DNA from: Syntrophaceae bacterium UBA6087
GTDB taxonomy: Bacteria > Desulfobacterota > Desulfomonilia > UBA1062
DNA length: 64,000 nucleotides
Reading direction: 5' to 3'
Assembly (NCBI GenBank): GCA_002448235.1
Contig: DIXF01000001.1
Coordinates: 337,040 to 401,039 of the forward strand
Shown: piece by piece, positions 26,515 through 35,850 of the stretch
Numbering within the stretch: position 1 is the stretch's first letter
Layout: each line of letters starts with the position of its first letter
Position numbers and translations under genes: made by a program
The notes under the pieces: generated by a model
What the model was told of the DNA's origin: nothing
What the model saw: only the letters and a program-made list of their open reading frames with translations
The model's database searches: none

Positions 26515-26546
26515 TGCAAAACGCATCGCATGAAGGAGATGATCCA

Positions 26547-27698
26547 ATGAGAGATGACATCCTGATAAAGATGGCAATGGTCATAATCCTGATTCTGGGG
26601 CTGTCGACACCGGGCTTGAGCTGGGAGCCTTCGAAGTTCGACTCGGGAAACCAGGGCTCCAGCGCACTGGGCCAGCTCGAAGATGTGGCCGGCCAGCAGG
26701 TCGACCGGTCGTCCCCCGGCGTCAGCACGATAGATACGTATAAGAAGAAGATCACGCTGCCGCAGAAAACCGTGGCGAGACCCAAGGTGAATCACTCGGC
26801 AGCGATGAATGCCATGGTCACCGGCGTGGTCGTGGGATCGCTCCTTCAGGCCGTTTTCAGCGACGATTCACAGCAGCGCGCCTATGAAGAGGCGGCCAGG
26901 GCGATGGCCGAGGCCGAGCAGAAGAGGATCGCCGAAGAGCAGCGCCGGCAGAGGCTTGACTCTGCCGGCAAACTTCGCAGCTTCTGGGATGGAAGAGACG
27001 AGGAAATGTCCAAGAGCCTCGACGACGTGTTCAGCGTGCCCGGCCAGGGGCAGGGCACGGCCTTTTTCGGCATGCCGGGCAATCCCGTTGTAAAGCCTTC
27101 GGATCTGGCTGTGGGGCAGGGTGATGATACGCCGGTTGCGATCGGCAATGAAAACGCTACAATTAAGATCCTCGGCACAGGAGCACCGGACGTGAGGGCG
27201 CCCACCATGGAACAGCTTGCCCAGCCCCTCGCTACGGAGACCTCTTCTCTGCAGGACGGCATCATGAAGTCGGGCGCGGAGTTTGCGCAGGAGGCGGCCA
27301 AAGACTCAGTGAAGGACATAGTCAAGGACGTGATCAAGGGCGCTCTTCCCACCAGTGCCCGCAACGCCGAGCTCATGGTAGATTACGTGGACAAGATGAA
27401 CGAGTTCACGGGAAATCTCTTCCAGACCATCGAACCGAATCGGCTGGTAGGAACGCTGGCCAACGGCGGCCCGGGCGATTACAATGCGATAATGAAAGAC
27501 CTCAATAAGGTGACAAGGCAGGGGGCCGAGATAGGGCTGGGAGAGATCCCGTTTTCCGATTCCGAGCTTCAGACCGGCTTCAACCTGCTGAGAGGCAAGG
27601 GCATAACCGCCGCCGATGCAAGGGAGATCGCAGCGAGCAGGTGGAAAGGCTTCCTCTCCGACAAGCTGAAAGACCGTCTCACCGACGGCTGGATGTAA
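26547..27698 (+). CDS. Secreted coiled-coil protein of unknown function
   Basis: The 383-residue protein has AAGGAG eleven bases upstream of its ATG and a signal-like hydrophobic N-terminus (MVIILILGLSTPGLSW). It contains a Gly/Val membrane-like patch (VTGVVVGSLLQAVF), then an Ala/Glu/Arg-rich coiled coil (YEEAARAMAEAEQKRIAEEQ) and a long helical tail with amphipathic segments (AKDSVKDIVKDVIKGALP). No family is recognised. It ends the operon that starts at 19548, and a REP pair forms a hairpin three bases after the stop. Confidence 0.75.
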   Translation: MRDDILIKMAMVIILILGLSTPGLSWEPSKFDSGNQGSSALGQLEDVAGQQVDRSSPGVSTIDTYKKKITLPQKTVARPKVNHSAAMNAMVTGVVVGSLLQAVFSDDSQQRAYEEAARAMAEAEQKRIAEEQRRQRLDSAGKLRSFWDGRDEEMSKSLDDVFSVPGQGQGTAFFGMPGNPVVKPSDLAVGQGDDTPVAIGNENATIKILGTGAPDVRAPTMEQLAQPLATETSSLQDGIMKSGAEFAQEAAKDSVKDIVKDVIKGALPTSARNAELMVDYVDKMNEFTGNLFQTIEPNRLVGTLANGGPGDYNAIMKDLNKVTRQGAEIGLGEIPFSDSELQTGFNLLRGKGITAADAREIAASRWKGFLSDKLKDRLTDGWM

Positions 27699-27700
27699 CC

Positions 27701-27751
27701 AAAAAAGGGGACAGATTTATTTTTTTCAAAAAATAAATCTGTCCCCTTTTT
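27701..27751. repeat. Inverted REP pair forming a near-perfect hairpin; likely terminator
   Basis: A forward copy (27701-27726) and a reverse copy (27728-27751) of the REP core are separated by one base. RNA would fold into a stem of about 24 bp ending in a U-run on both strands. It closes the lipoprotein operon and could end transcription. Confidence 0.85.
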
Positions 27752-27815
27752 CATTCTGACCCGGTTTTCCTGCTTGGGCCGTTTGTGCTATAGGAATGCT
27801 TCCTGGGCAGGGCAT

Positions 27816-28589
27816 ATGACAGACACACCAGAGCAGAACTGCACGATATCCGATCACGACGCGACAGGCCTCGAAGCCGGCGACGTAGAGCCGGCAGGGG
27901 GCTATTTCGACGGCGTGAAGGACGCTTCCCCGGTTATCCTGGGCTTCATCGCCATCGGACTCGCCTTCGGGGTGGTTGCAAAGACGGCCGGCATTACAGT
28001 GTCCGAGGTCGCACTCATGTCGCTGATCCTGTATGCCGGGTCTGCCCAGTTCGTCACGGTGGGGCTCATCGCCGCCGGCATGCCGGCCTCGGCCATCGTC
28101 GTCACCATATTCCTGGTCAACGTCCGCCATCTCCTCTACAGCGCCGCTATCTCTCCACATGTCCGCCACCTCTCTGTCTGGAAGAATGCGCTCATCGGCG
28201 CGGAGCTCACCGACGAGTCGTTTGCCGTGGCATCGAGCAGGCTTGCCCGCGGCCTGCCTGCGAGCGCAGGGTGGTTCTTCGGGGTCAACAATGCATCCCA
28301 CGCAACATGGGTTGTGTGCACGACCCTGGGCGCTATTCTCGGAAGTTCGATAGCCGACACCCGCGTGCTGGGGTTCGATTTTGCCCTCGCTGCCATGTTT
28401 GCGGCGCTCCTGATCCTGCAGATCGCGAACCGGCCGAAGGTGTGGACGGCGGTCGTCACGGCCTCCGTCGGGGGTCTCGTTGCCGTGTGCGGCAGCCTCA
28501 TCTTCCCGGCGAGCTGGGCAATCGTTGCGGCAACGCTCGTCGCTGCGACCACGGGAGCGGTCCTGGAGGGGAGGGCGGGTCAGTCATGA
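27816..28589 (+). CDS. azlC: AzlC family branched-chain amino acid exporter, large subunit
   Basis: The 257-residue membrane protein has the AzlC hallmarks: FDGVKDASPVILGFIAIGLAF near the start, LILYAGSAQFVTVGLIAAG, NVRHLLYSAAISPHV and GVNNASHATW. AzlC and AzlD form a branched-chain amino acid export pair (LIV-E family). The first 30 residues are an acidic cytoplasmic tail. Its stop overlaps the AzlD start (ATGA at 28586-28589). The start at 27816 was chosen by family length. Confidence 0.92.
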   Translation: MTDTPEQNCTISDHDATGLEAGDVEPAGGYFDGVKDASPVILGFIAIGLAFGVVAKTAGITVSEVALMSLILYAGSAQFVTVGLIAAGMPASAIVVTIFLVNVRHLLYSAAISPHVRHLSVWKNALIGAELTDESFAVASSRLARGLPASAGWFFGVNNASHATWVVCTTLGAILGSSIADTRVLGFDFALAAMFAALLILQIANRPKVWTAVVTASVGGLVAVCGSLIFPASWAIVAATLVAATTGAVLEGRAGQS

Positions 28590-28912
28590 TACGGACGGAA
28601 GTGCTGCTGATCATCCTGGGCACGGCCGCGGTCACGGTGATACCGCGCGTCCTGCCCCTGGTTCTGCTCAGCCGCATCCGACTTCCGGAAAGCGTTGTGC
28701 GCTGGCTGAGCTTTGTCCCCATCGCAGTGCTGGGCGCGCTGCTTGCCCAGGCAGTGGTGCTGCCGGACGGCCGATTCTCGCTGCCGCCTCAGAACCTCGC
28801 CATGATCGCGATCATCCCGGTGTTCGCAATCGCTGTGCGCACAAAAAGCCTGGTCGGGACGGTGCTGGGCGGTGTCGCCGTTATGGCCCTGCTGCGCCTC
28901 GTCTTCGGATAA
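28586..28912 (+). CDS. azlD: AzlD family branched-chain amino acid transport small subunit
   Basis: The 108-residue protein has three to four membrane helices and the AzlD pattern TVIPRVLPLVLLSRIRLP, SFVPIAVLGALLAQAV and TKSLVGTVLGGVAVMALLR. It starts inside the azlC stop codon, so the two are translated together and probably form one transporter. Confidence 0.9.
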   Translation: MIRTEVLLIILGTAAVTVIPRVLPLVLLSRIRLPESVVRWLSFVPIAVLGALLAQAVVLPDGRFSLPPQNLAMIAIIPVFAIAVRTKSLVGTVLGGVAVMALLRLVFG

Positions 28913-28917
28913 AATAT

Positions 28918-28939
28918 AAAAGGGGACAGATTTATTTTT
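28918..28939 (+). repeat. REP element copy
   Basis: AAAAGGGGACAGATTTATTT plus TT, five bases after the azlD stop and between it and the convergent CorC/HlyC gene. Confidence 0.85.
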
Positions 28940-29038
28940 CTTGCCATGGAAAGGCTGTTCGGCTTTTATGTTTAATCATCCGGTGGGCGGATCAATCAAG
29001 GGATCGTTTGAAGGGCATCGGCCAAAGGTGATACGCGA

Positions 29039-30370
29039 TCAACCGTTTCCATCGCCAAGGTTTTCCTCCGAGCGTATCTGCTGCGATACCAGGATCTTAT
29101 CTATGCGGTTGTTGTCCATGTCCATGATCTCGAAGCGCAGGCCGTCCGCCTCGAACCAGTCGCCGGCCGTGGGAATGCGCCCCATCTTGTTCAGCACGTA
29201 CCCGCTCAGGGAGAGGTACTCACCTGATTCCTCACCGGGCAGCCGGTCGAGATTGAGGTGCTCCTTGAACTCATCCATGGGCAGCATCCCGTCAAACAGC
29301 CATGATCCGTCCTCGCGCTGCACTGCGTACGGCTCATCCGATTCATCGCGGGACGGCAGCTCGCCGACAATGGCCTCCAGGATATCGTTGAGTGTCACCA
29401 GGCCCTTTACCGTGCCGTACTCGTCCACCACGAGGACGATGTGCGTGCGCTCCTTCTTCATCTTCTCCAGCAGCTTCAGGGCAGGCAGGGTCTCGGGCAC
29501 GAACACGGGCTCCAGCAGGAGGCCGTTGATATCCGGTATCTCACAGGCCAGGCATTGCCGCAGCATGTCCTTGGCTCGCAGGATTCCCGCCACGTTGTCC
29601 AGGTCTCCCCTGCATACCGGCACACGCGAGTAGGCTCCGTCATGTAGTTTCTTCAGGTTTTCCTCCAGAGGATCATCGAGGTCTATCCACGAGATGTCCG
29701 GTCTGAGGGTCATGAGCGAGCCCACGGTGCGGTCGCCCATACGGAATACCCGTTTGATCATGATATGCTCGGCAGGGGCGAAGATCCCCGCCTGGGTGCC
29801 CTGCTCGATCATGACCGTGATCTCCTGCTCCGTGACGGAGGGCTCATTGGAGGAGCGCAAGCCGATAAGGCGGAGTATCAGGTCCGTGGAGAAGGTAAGC
29901 ATGGTTACGAGGGGAGAGGCCAGGGCGGACAGCCATTGCATCGGATATGCCACCAGAGAGGCGATGCGTTCGGGGCTGTGCAGCGCGATGCGCTTGGGCA
30001 CCAGCTCGCCAATGACGAGCGACAGGTACGTGATAACGATCACCACGAGGCCCAGGCCGATGGATTCGGCATGGGGTGACAGGGAAGGAAAGGCCTGGAG
30101 GTATGCGGCGATATTTTCGGCGATGGTCGCGCCGCCTAAGGCCCCTGCCATGACACCGATCAGCGTGATCCCGATCTGCACCGTGGACAGGAAGCGGTTG
30201 GGGGATTCAGCCAGCGCAAGGGCTGCCTTGGCTTTAAGGTTGCCTTCATTGGCCCGCTGATGCAGGCGTGCCTTGCGGGCGGTCAACACCGCCACCTCGG
30301 CCAGGGCGAAGACGCCGTTTGCCACAATGAGGAGGAGAATGATCAGTGCTTCTCTAGATATAGCATTCAT
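29039..30370 (-). CDS. CNNM/CorC/HlyC family membrane protein with CBS pair
   Basis: The 443-residue protein has an N-terminal CNNM (DUF21) membrane domain with about four helices (ALIILLLIVANGVFALAEVA, FLSTVQIGITLIGVMAGALG). A CBS pair follows (residues about 205-325, MTLRPDISWIDLDDPLEEN, THIVLVVDEYGTVKGLVTLND). The C-terminal CorC/HlyC ion-transporter-associated domain ends the protein (WFEADGLRFEIMDMDNNRIDKILV). This is the usual family length and order. Members act in magnesium or cobalt export or sodium homeostasis; the ion here is not known. Confidence 0.92.
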   Translation of the reverse strand: MNAISREALIILLLIVANGVFALAEVAVLTARKARLHQRANEGNLKAKAALALAESPNRFLSTVQIGITLIGVMAGALGGATIAENIAAYLQAFPSLSPHAESIGLGLVVIVITYLSLVIGELVPKRIALHSPERIASLVAYPMQWLSALASPLVTMLTFSTDLILRLIGLRSSNEPSVTEQEITVMIEQGTQAGIFAPAEHIMIKRVFRMGDRTVGSLMTLRPDISWIDLDDPLEENLKKLHDGAYSRVPVCRGDLDNVAGILRAKDMLRQCLACEIPDINGLLLEPVFVPETLPALKLLEKMKKERTHIVLVVDEYGTVKGLVTLNDILEAIVGELPSRDESDEPYAVQREDGSWLFDGMLPMDEFKEHLNLDRLPGEESGEYLSLSGYVLNKMGRIPTAGDWFEADGLRFEIMDMDNNRIDKILVSQQIRSEENLGDGNG

Positions 30371-30436
30371 GAATAGTATTATCTCATATCGTGCATATCA
30401 TGCCTCGACCTCCGGGTAAAGCAGAACCCCCTTAGG

Positions 30437-30458
30437 AAAAGGGGACAGATTTATTTTT
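30437..30458 (+). repeat. REP copy, left flank of the RAYT gene
   Basis: AAAAGGGGACAGATTTATTT plus TT, five bases beyond the RAYT stop codon. It is inverted relative to the copy at 31231-31255. Confidence 0.88.
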
Positions 30459-30463
30459 CCGCT

Positions 30464-31159
30464 CTATTCTTCTGCCATTCTTGGCCGACCTTGCCCTCTG
30501 AACTCGATCCTCAGCTTCATCCGCTGCTCAACCTCATCGATAAATTTCTTTGATCCTGTCAGCTGCCCTCGCTGTACCGCCTCCCTGATCCTTTTCCATT
30601 CCCCTTCGGGAATTATTTCTTCAACCCAGGCCTTATATCTTTTGTGGCGGTCTTCTTCCGATCTCCCCATCGATACATAGCACGGGTCCGGATCAAGCCA
30701 ATCGCACTCCTCCTCACCTATCTTGTGCCGGTAACTCGACCAGCGATATTCCTCAGGATTGTCAACTAATACGGCTCTTACCGGATTAAGCTCGACATAA
30801 CGGCAACAGACAAGCAAATATCTATCATCTTCAATCGGGCTCGATTTATATCTGCCTTCCCATAATGTTCCACATCTCTTCTCATGGTAGTTGATATACC
30901 TCGTCTGTCTTCCAGCTACGCGCTTCATCAATAGTGACAGGCTCTCGGGATCCTCCCCGGGTTCCAAGACAAGATGCACGTGATTCGTCATCAGACAGTA
31001 CGCATATACCTTGCAGCACAGCTCCTGTTTCCATTCCTTGAGATTATCAAGGTAATATCGATAATCCCCATCATTGAGAAATACCGCTCCCTTGTTATGT
31101 CCACGCTGAATTACATGATGAGGATATCCGGCTAATACTACTCGACCTCTCCTCGGCAT
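30464..31159 (-). CDS. REP-associated tyrosine transposase (RAYT, Y1_Tnp HUH domain)
   Basis: The 231-residue protein has the Y1 transposase fold: an N-terminal HVIQRGHNKGAVFL, the HUH motif as TNHVHLVL and a catalytic tyrosine region around GRQTRYINYHEKRCGTLWEG. The downstream CRYVELNPVRA and WSSYR motifs are typical of RAYTs. Family members process single-stranded REP or REPIN DNA. The gene is bracketed by inverted REP copies at 30437 and 31231, and eleven more copies occur in this window, so it is the likely source enzyme. It is intact by length and motifs. Confidence 0.93.
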   Translation of the reverse strand: MPRRGRVVLAGYPHHVIQRGHNKGAVFLNDGDYRYYLDNLKEWKQELCCKVYAYCLMTNHVHLVLEPGEDPESLSLLMKRVAGRQTRYINYHEKRCGTLWEGRYKSSPIEDDRYLLVCCRYVELNPVRAVLVDNPEEYRWSSYRHKIGEEECDWLDPDPCYVSMGRSEEDRHKRYKAWVEEIIPEGEWKRIREAVQRGQLTGSKKFIDEVEQRMKLRIEFRGQGRPRMAEE

Positions 31160-31230
31160 ACCTACAAATTAATATCAAAATGCCTCTTGTCAATTCCTTG
31201 TCCGGCAAATCATTACACGGGGAAGGAGAC

Positions 31231-31255
31231 AAAAAATAAATCTGTCCCCTTTTTT
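31231..31255 (-). repeat. REP copy, right flank of the RAYT gene
   Basis: AAAAAATAAATCTGTCCCCT plus TTTTT, upstream of the RAYT start. A nearby segment, CCTCTTGTCAATTCCT at 31183-31198, is repeated in the REP pair at 36913-37001. Confidence 0.88.
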
Positions 31256-31324
31256 GGGGTTTTTTATTCCTGATTAATCGGCGTATTGTATCTCGTGAAG
31301 GATCAATAGTTGAAGGAGGTCTTT

Positions 31325-32401
31325 ATGAAGATATTTGCGGTTAACTCCAGCGCAAGGGGGGCAGCGCAGAGCAAGACGAAACTCCTGCTCGATCATCTGG
31401 CGGCAGGTATGAAAGAGGCCGGTGCGGATGTCGAGGTTGTGGATCTGAAAGACAAAAAGGTCAACACGTGCATCGGATGCTTCACCTGCTGGACCAAAAC
31501 TCCCGGGACATGCGTACACAAGGACGACATGAGCAGCGAGCTGTTCCCGAAGTTCATGGGCGCCGACCTCGTGGTCCTGGCTACCCCGCTGTTTCACTAT
31601 ACGATGAATGCCGAGCTGAAGAAGTTTATCGAACGGACGTTGCCGATTATCCAGCCATTTTTCGCGGTAAGCGGGGCTGAAACGTACCATCCGCTGAGGC
31701 ATCCCCATCCCGGGGTGGTGATGCTTTCTGTTGCGGGATTCCCCGAGATCTCCGTGTTCGATCAGCTCTCGTCATGGGCGAATTTCATCTACGGCCGCCC
31801 CGGGGGGCTTGTGGCTGAGATATACAGGCCGTTCGCAGAGGCGCTGCTGTTGCCGGCGTTCAGGAAAAAGGCGCAGGACGTATTCGATGCCGTCAGGCAG
31901 GCAGGGAAAGAGATCGTCCAATCGTGGAAAGTATCTCCTGAGACCATGTCCCGGATCACCCAGGATCTTACCGAAGACAGCCGGGCATTTCTCCTCGGAG
32001 TAGGAAACTGCATGTGGAAGACCTGCATCAGCGAAGGGCTCACCCCGAAGGAAATGGCGGAGGCGGGAAAAATCCCGAGGGCCGATTCTGTCGAGAGTTT
32101 TATGAGCATGATGGAGCTCGGCTTTAATCCGGATAAGGCGGGCAAGCTCAGGGCGGTCATGCAGTTTACGTTCACGGGTGACGGCGGGCAGTCCTGCTAC
32201 TTCGAGATAGCCGACGGAGCAATCAAGGCAAAGAAAGGCACTGCCGAAAAGCCGGACCTCACCATCAGCACGCCCTTCGAGCTGTGGATGGACATCATGA
32301 CCGGAAAGCAGGACGGCCAGCAGATGTTCATGCAGGGGAAGTACACCTTCAAGGGGGAGATGGACCTGCTCATGCGCATGAAGGACCTTTTCACCGCCTG
32401 A
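31325..32401 (+). CDS. NADPH-dependent FMN reductase/flavodoxin-like protein fused to an SCP2 domain
   Basis: The 358-residue protein starts at the ATG at 31325, with AAGGAGGT five bases upstream. Residues 1-200 are an FMN reductase-like fold (MKIFAVNSSARG, LVVLATPLFHYTMNAELKKF) with the Cys pattern TCIGCFTCWTKTPGTC, seen in iron-sulfur flavoproteins and related reductases. The C-terminal 90 residues match a sterol carrier protein 2 lipid-binding domain (AIKAKKGTAEKPDLTIST, FMQGKYTFKGEMDLLMRM). The fusion suggests reduction of a hydrophobic ligand; the substrate is unknown. Confidence 0.82.
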   Translation: MKIFAVNSSARGAAQSKTKLLLDHLAAGMKEAGADVEVVDLKDKKVNTCIGCFTCWTKTPGTCVHKDDMSSELFPKFMGADLVVLATPLFHYTMNAELKKFIERTLPIIQPFFAVSGAETYHPLRHPHPGVVMLSVAGFPEISVFDQLSSWANFIYGRPGGLVAEIYRPFAEALLLPAFRKKAQDVFDAVRQAGKEIVQSWKVSPETMSRITQDLTEDSRAFLLGVGNCMWKTCISEGLTPKEMAEAGKIPRADSVESFMSMMELGFNPDKAGKLRAVMQFTFTGDGGQSCYFEIADGAIKAKKGTAEKPDLTISTPFELWMDIMTGKQDGQQMFMQGKYTFKGEMDLLMRMKDLFTA

Positions 32402-32414
32402 GACGGTCTTTCTC

Positions 32415-35400
32415 TCAGACTTCTAAAGCCCTTCGGACGATTTTCTTGAGCTCGCCGCTGTCCGTCGGTTTCAGAAGCAGCTCTCGGATTCCCATGGAGC
32501 TCGCTTCCTGTTCGTTTATGGCATCGTTGAATCCGGTGCATAGGATCACCGGGAGCTCCGGACGAACAGCCATGACCTTTCTGCTCAGCTCCAGCCCTGT
32601 CATGTTCGGCATGGTCAGATCGGTTATCACGAGATCGAATTCGTAAGGCTCCTTTTCGAACAGCTTAAGCGCTTCAAGACTGTCCTTTGCCGCAGCCACA
32701 CGATAACCGGTTTTCTCCAATACGCGCTGCAGGCTGGTAAGGATGAATTCTTCGTCGTCGACCAGGAGGATCTTTTCCTTTCCTTCCATGTGAGGCCCTG
32801 TCTCGGGAGAAGATGCTTGAGCAAGGGCTTCTCCGGTATAGACCGGAAGATATACGGTAAAAGAAGCCCCTTGCCCGGGTTGGCTCTCAACAGAAATGAA
32901 TCCTCCATGGCTGTTCACAATGCCGTGGACAACGGAAAGCCCCATTCCCGTTCCTTTGCCCACGGCCTTTGTCGTATAGAAAGGCTCAAAGATATGATCC
33001 GCCACATCAGGGGCAATTCCTTTGCCGGTGTCTCTCACCACGAGCTTCAGATAATCCCCTGCCCGAATCTCCCGGCGTATATGATCCTGCTCCAGGTGGG
33101 TTTTTGTCAGCCGTATCTCTATGGTGCCCTTACCCGATTCCAGCGCATCTGTCGCATTCTGGCAGAGGTTCATGATGACCTGCTGAATCTGTGTGGGATC
33201 ACCCATGATGAGTTCGGTGGGTGCGTCGATCTGAAGTTTGATCTTTATGGTGCTCGGGAGCGAGGACCTCAGGAAGTCAGTGGTGTCTTCCATCAGCGGT
33301 GCTACTTTTATCGGGACCAGCTTCTGTTCGCTCCGCCTGCTGAAAGAGAGGATTTTCTTTACCAGGTCCCGCTGGCGGTTTGCAGCCTTCAATATCTGGT
33401 TCAGTATATCGTGCCGGCTGGAATCAAGCGGTGACTCGGCAAGGAGCTCTTCGGTGTTGATGATAATGGGATAGAGGATATTGTTCAGGTCATGGGCTAT
33501 GCCTCCCGCGAACCTGTCCAGAGCCTCGATCCTCTGGGTCTGGGCAAGCTGCGACTCGATCGATCTCTTCCCTTCTTCCGCCTTCCAGCGCTCTTCTGTC
33601 TCTTTCTGAAGCGCTCTATGCTTATCTTCGAGCTCTGCAGTCCGTTCTCTCACGAGTTTTTCGAGCTCGGCGTTGAATCTGCTGATCTTCTCCTCCGAAC
33701 GCTTGCGCTCGGTTATGTCCTGCACGACCGACAAGAAATAATCCGGTCTCCCGTCGGCAAGGCGTACACACCGGACAGACAGGCTGGCCCAGACGGTTTC
33801 CCCGTTCTTGCGGATAAACCGCTTGTCCATGAAATATCCGTCGATCTCTCCCGACAGTACCCTGTCGAACTGGGCAACGTCGGCTTCCACGTCATCGGGA
33901 TGCGTCAACTCGGCCCATGTCATGGCTAAGAGCTCATCCCGGGGGTAGCCCATGATGTCGCACATGCGGTCGTTCACCTCGATCCAGCCTTTTTCCAGGG
34001 AGGTTATGGCAATGCCGATGATGGGCAGCTCAAAGTAACTGCGGAAACGCGCCTCACTTTTTCTGAGTTCCTCTTCAATCCGCTTGCGCTCGGTGATGTC
34101 GCGAACCATGGCCCACATTCTCACCGGGAAGCCTGCATCATCCCTGATGAGTATGGTCCTCAGCTCCACAGGGAAGACCGTTCCGTCTTTCTTTCGGTAT
34201 TCTTTTTCATAGATATCCGAGTATCCCTTTATGAGCACCTGCTTTTCAACAATGTCCGCCTCGACCGCGTGCCATTTCTCCGGGGTAACGTCCTTATAGG
34301 TGAATGAGCTTAATTCTTCAGGAGAATAGCCCAGCATGACCAGGTAAGATTCATTATAATCCTTGATATGACCATCCATATCAGTACTTACAAAGGCATC
34401 TCTTATGTTTTGATGCAGCCGGCGATACTTGATCTCCGAAGCCCGCATGGCCTCCTCGGCCTGCTTTCGTTCGGTTATCTCCTGGACAATGCCGACTGAG
34501 CGAACCGGAAGGCCCGTGTCGTCGTACTCGGTGCGGCCGATCTCGTTGACCCATTTGATGCGGCCGTCCTTCATCAGTAACCGGTGTTCGATCTCGTACG
34601 GCGTTTTGCTCTCGACAGACTCGCGGTAAGCCCGGTCAACCAGGGTGCGGTCGCCGGGATGGACGAATTCCAGGAAAGCCTCATAGGAGGCGGCAAAGGT
34701 CTCACGACTGATCTCGAACAGTGCGAAGATCCCTTCCGACCACGTGAGCTGCCAGGTGACCAGGTCGAGCTCCCATCTGCCCATGCGGGCGATTTCCTGA
34801 GCTTCCCTCAAGTTCGCTTCACTTTCCCGAAGCGCCTCCTCGGTCTGCTTCTGCTCGCTGATGTCGCGCATGACGGTGGACATAAACTCGGGCTCGCCGT
34901 TTGCAGCACGATGGGTCATGATCACTTGTGAGACCGGCATTTCTCTGCCGTCTCGATAAATGATCGTGTTTTCACCCTCCCACACCCCGCGCCTGAACGC
35001 CTCGGGAATGCCTTCATCCCACGCGGTCCTCAAGGCCCGCTTCGGGTGAGCATCGGACAGGCTATGCATCTGGATATCCTCATCCCCGTCCCATCCCAGC
35101 ATGCGACGGCCGGCCGGGTTCATATACCTGATCGTTCCGTCCGTCCTCGACGTAGCCACCAGGTCGCTTGTGCTTTCCAGGATCGCTATAAGACGCGCCC
35201 GTTCTTCCTCGGTCTTTTTCCGTGTGGTGATATCCTCGACTGCTATATTGACGGCCTGCACCCGGCCGTCATCCGCCATAACCGGCAACATGTGCGTGCT
35301 CCAGTGGCGGACCTCCCCAGAACCGGGTACAGGAGATTCGGAGAACTCGATATCGTAAACCGGCTCTCCCTTCTCAATAACCGAGAGGGCCAGAGATTCA

Positions 35401-35621
35401 ATCCCGCCGGAGAAATCGAAAGGGACTACTTCACGCGGAGTCTTGCCCAGATGCTCTTCAGCGGGAATGCCGTCGAGCTTGGCGAGGCTTTCATTCACAT
35501 TCGTAAAATGGAGGTCTCTGTCCAGAACGCAGAGCCCGATGGGTGATGAGTCGTATGCCGCTTTCAGCTCTTCAAATTTCTTGATGAGCTTCGTAGCGTC
35601 ACGCTCCGGAAGGTTTTCCAT
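32415..35621 (-). CDS. Hybrid sensor histidine kinase with five PAS domains and a C-terminal receiver
   Basis: The 1068-residue cytoplasmic protein has five PAS/PAC units in order, each ending in a variant of DITERKRxEE (for example VEDITTRKK, MRDISEQKQ, VQEITERKQ, VRDITERKR, VQDITERKR). A coiled coil (SRFNAELEKLVRERTAELED) follows. The H-box is FAGGIAHDLNNIL with His710, the ATP domain has GKGIAPDVADHIFEPF and GMGLSVVHGI, and the receiver has acceptor Asp1001 in VITDLTMPN. No membrane segment was seen, so it senses a cytoplasmic signal. It may signal through another Hpt protein not in the window. It converges on the FMN reductase. Confidence 0.93.
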   Translation of the reverse strand: MENLPERDATKLIKKFEELKAAYDSSPIGLCVLDRDLHFTNVNESLAKLDGIPAEEHLGKTPREVVPFDFSGGIESLALSVIEKGEPVYDIEFSESPVPGSGEVRHWSTHMLPVMADDGRVQAVNIAVEDITTRKKTEEERARLIAILESTSDLVATSRTDGTIRYMNPAGRRMLGWDGDEDIQMHSLSDAHPKRALRTAWDEGIPEAFRRGVWEGENTIIYRDGREMPVSQVIMTHRAANGEPEFMSTVMRDISEQKQTEEALRESEANLREAQEIARMGRWELDLVTWQLTWSEGIFALFEISRETFAASYEAFLEFVHPGDRTLVDRAYRESVESKTPYEIEHRLLMKDGRIKWVNEIGRTEYDDTGLPVRSVGIVQEITERKQAEEAMRASEIKYRRLHQNIRDAFVSTDMDGHIKDYNESYLVMLGYSPEELSSFTYKDVTPEKWHAVEADIVEKQVLIKGYSDIYEKEYRKKDGTVFPVELRTILIRDDAGFPVRMWAMVRDITERKRIEEELRKSEARFRSYFELPIIGIAITSLEKGWIEVNDRMCDIMGYPRDELLAMTWAELTHPDDVEADVAQFDRVLSGEIDGYFMDKRFIRKNGETVWASLSVRCVRLADGRPDYFLSVVQDITERKRSEEKISRFNAELEKLVRERTAELEDKHRALQKETEERWKAEEGKRSIESQLAQTQRIEALDRFAGGIAHDLNNILYPIIINTEELLAESPLDSSRHDILNQILKAANRQRDLVKKILSFSRRSEQKLVPIKVAPLMEDTTDFLRSSLPSTIKIKLQIDAPTELIMGDPTQIQQVIMNLCQNATDALESGKGTIEIRLTKTHLEQDHIRREIRAGDYLKLVVRDTGKGIAPDVADHIFEPFYTTKAVGKGTGMGLSVVHGIVNSHGGFISVESQPGQGASFTVYLPVYTGEALAQASSPETGPHMEGKEKILLVDDEEFILTSLQRVLEKTGYRVAAAKDSLEALKLFEKEPYEFDLVITDLTMPNMTGLELSRKVMAVRPELPVILCTGFNDAINEQEASSMGIRELLLKPTDSGELKKIVRRALEV

Positions 35622-35850
35622 ACAAACCGGCTTTCTACCCCCACTGATTCATGATCAAAGGAAGAAACTCTTCCTCAAGTGTCGAGAACAAGAACCTCAG
35701 ATCATGTTCTCTCTACAGAATAGAGATGCAACTCAAAGCAGTAAGATTTATTACTCATAATATAATTTCACTCTAATCAAAAGCAAGGGGCAAACCTTAA
35801 GTAATTTTGATAGGTTCCTTAAAACGATCCTTCCCCTTTCCGATTGGATA

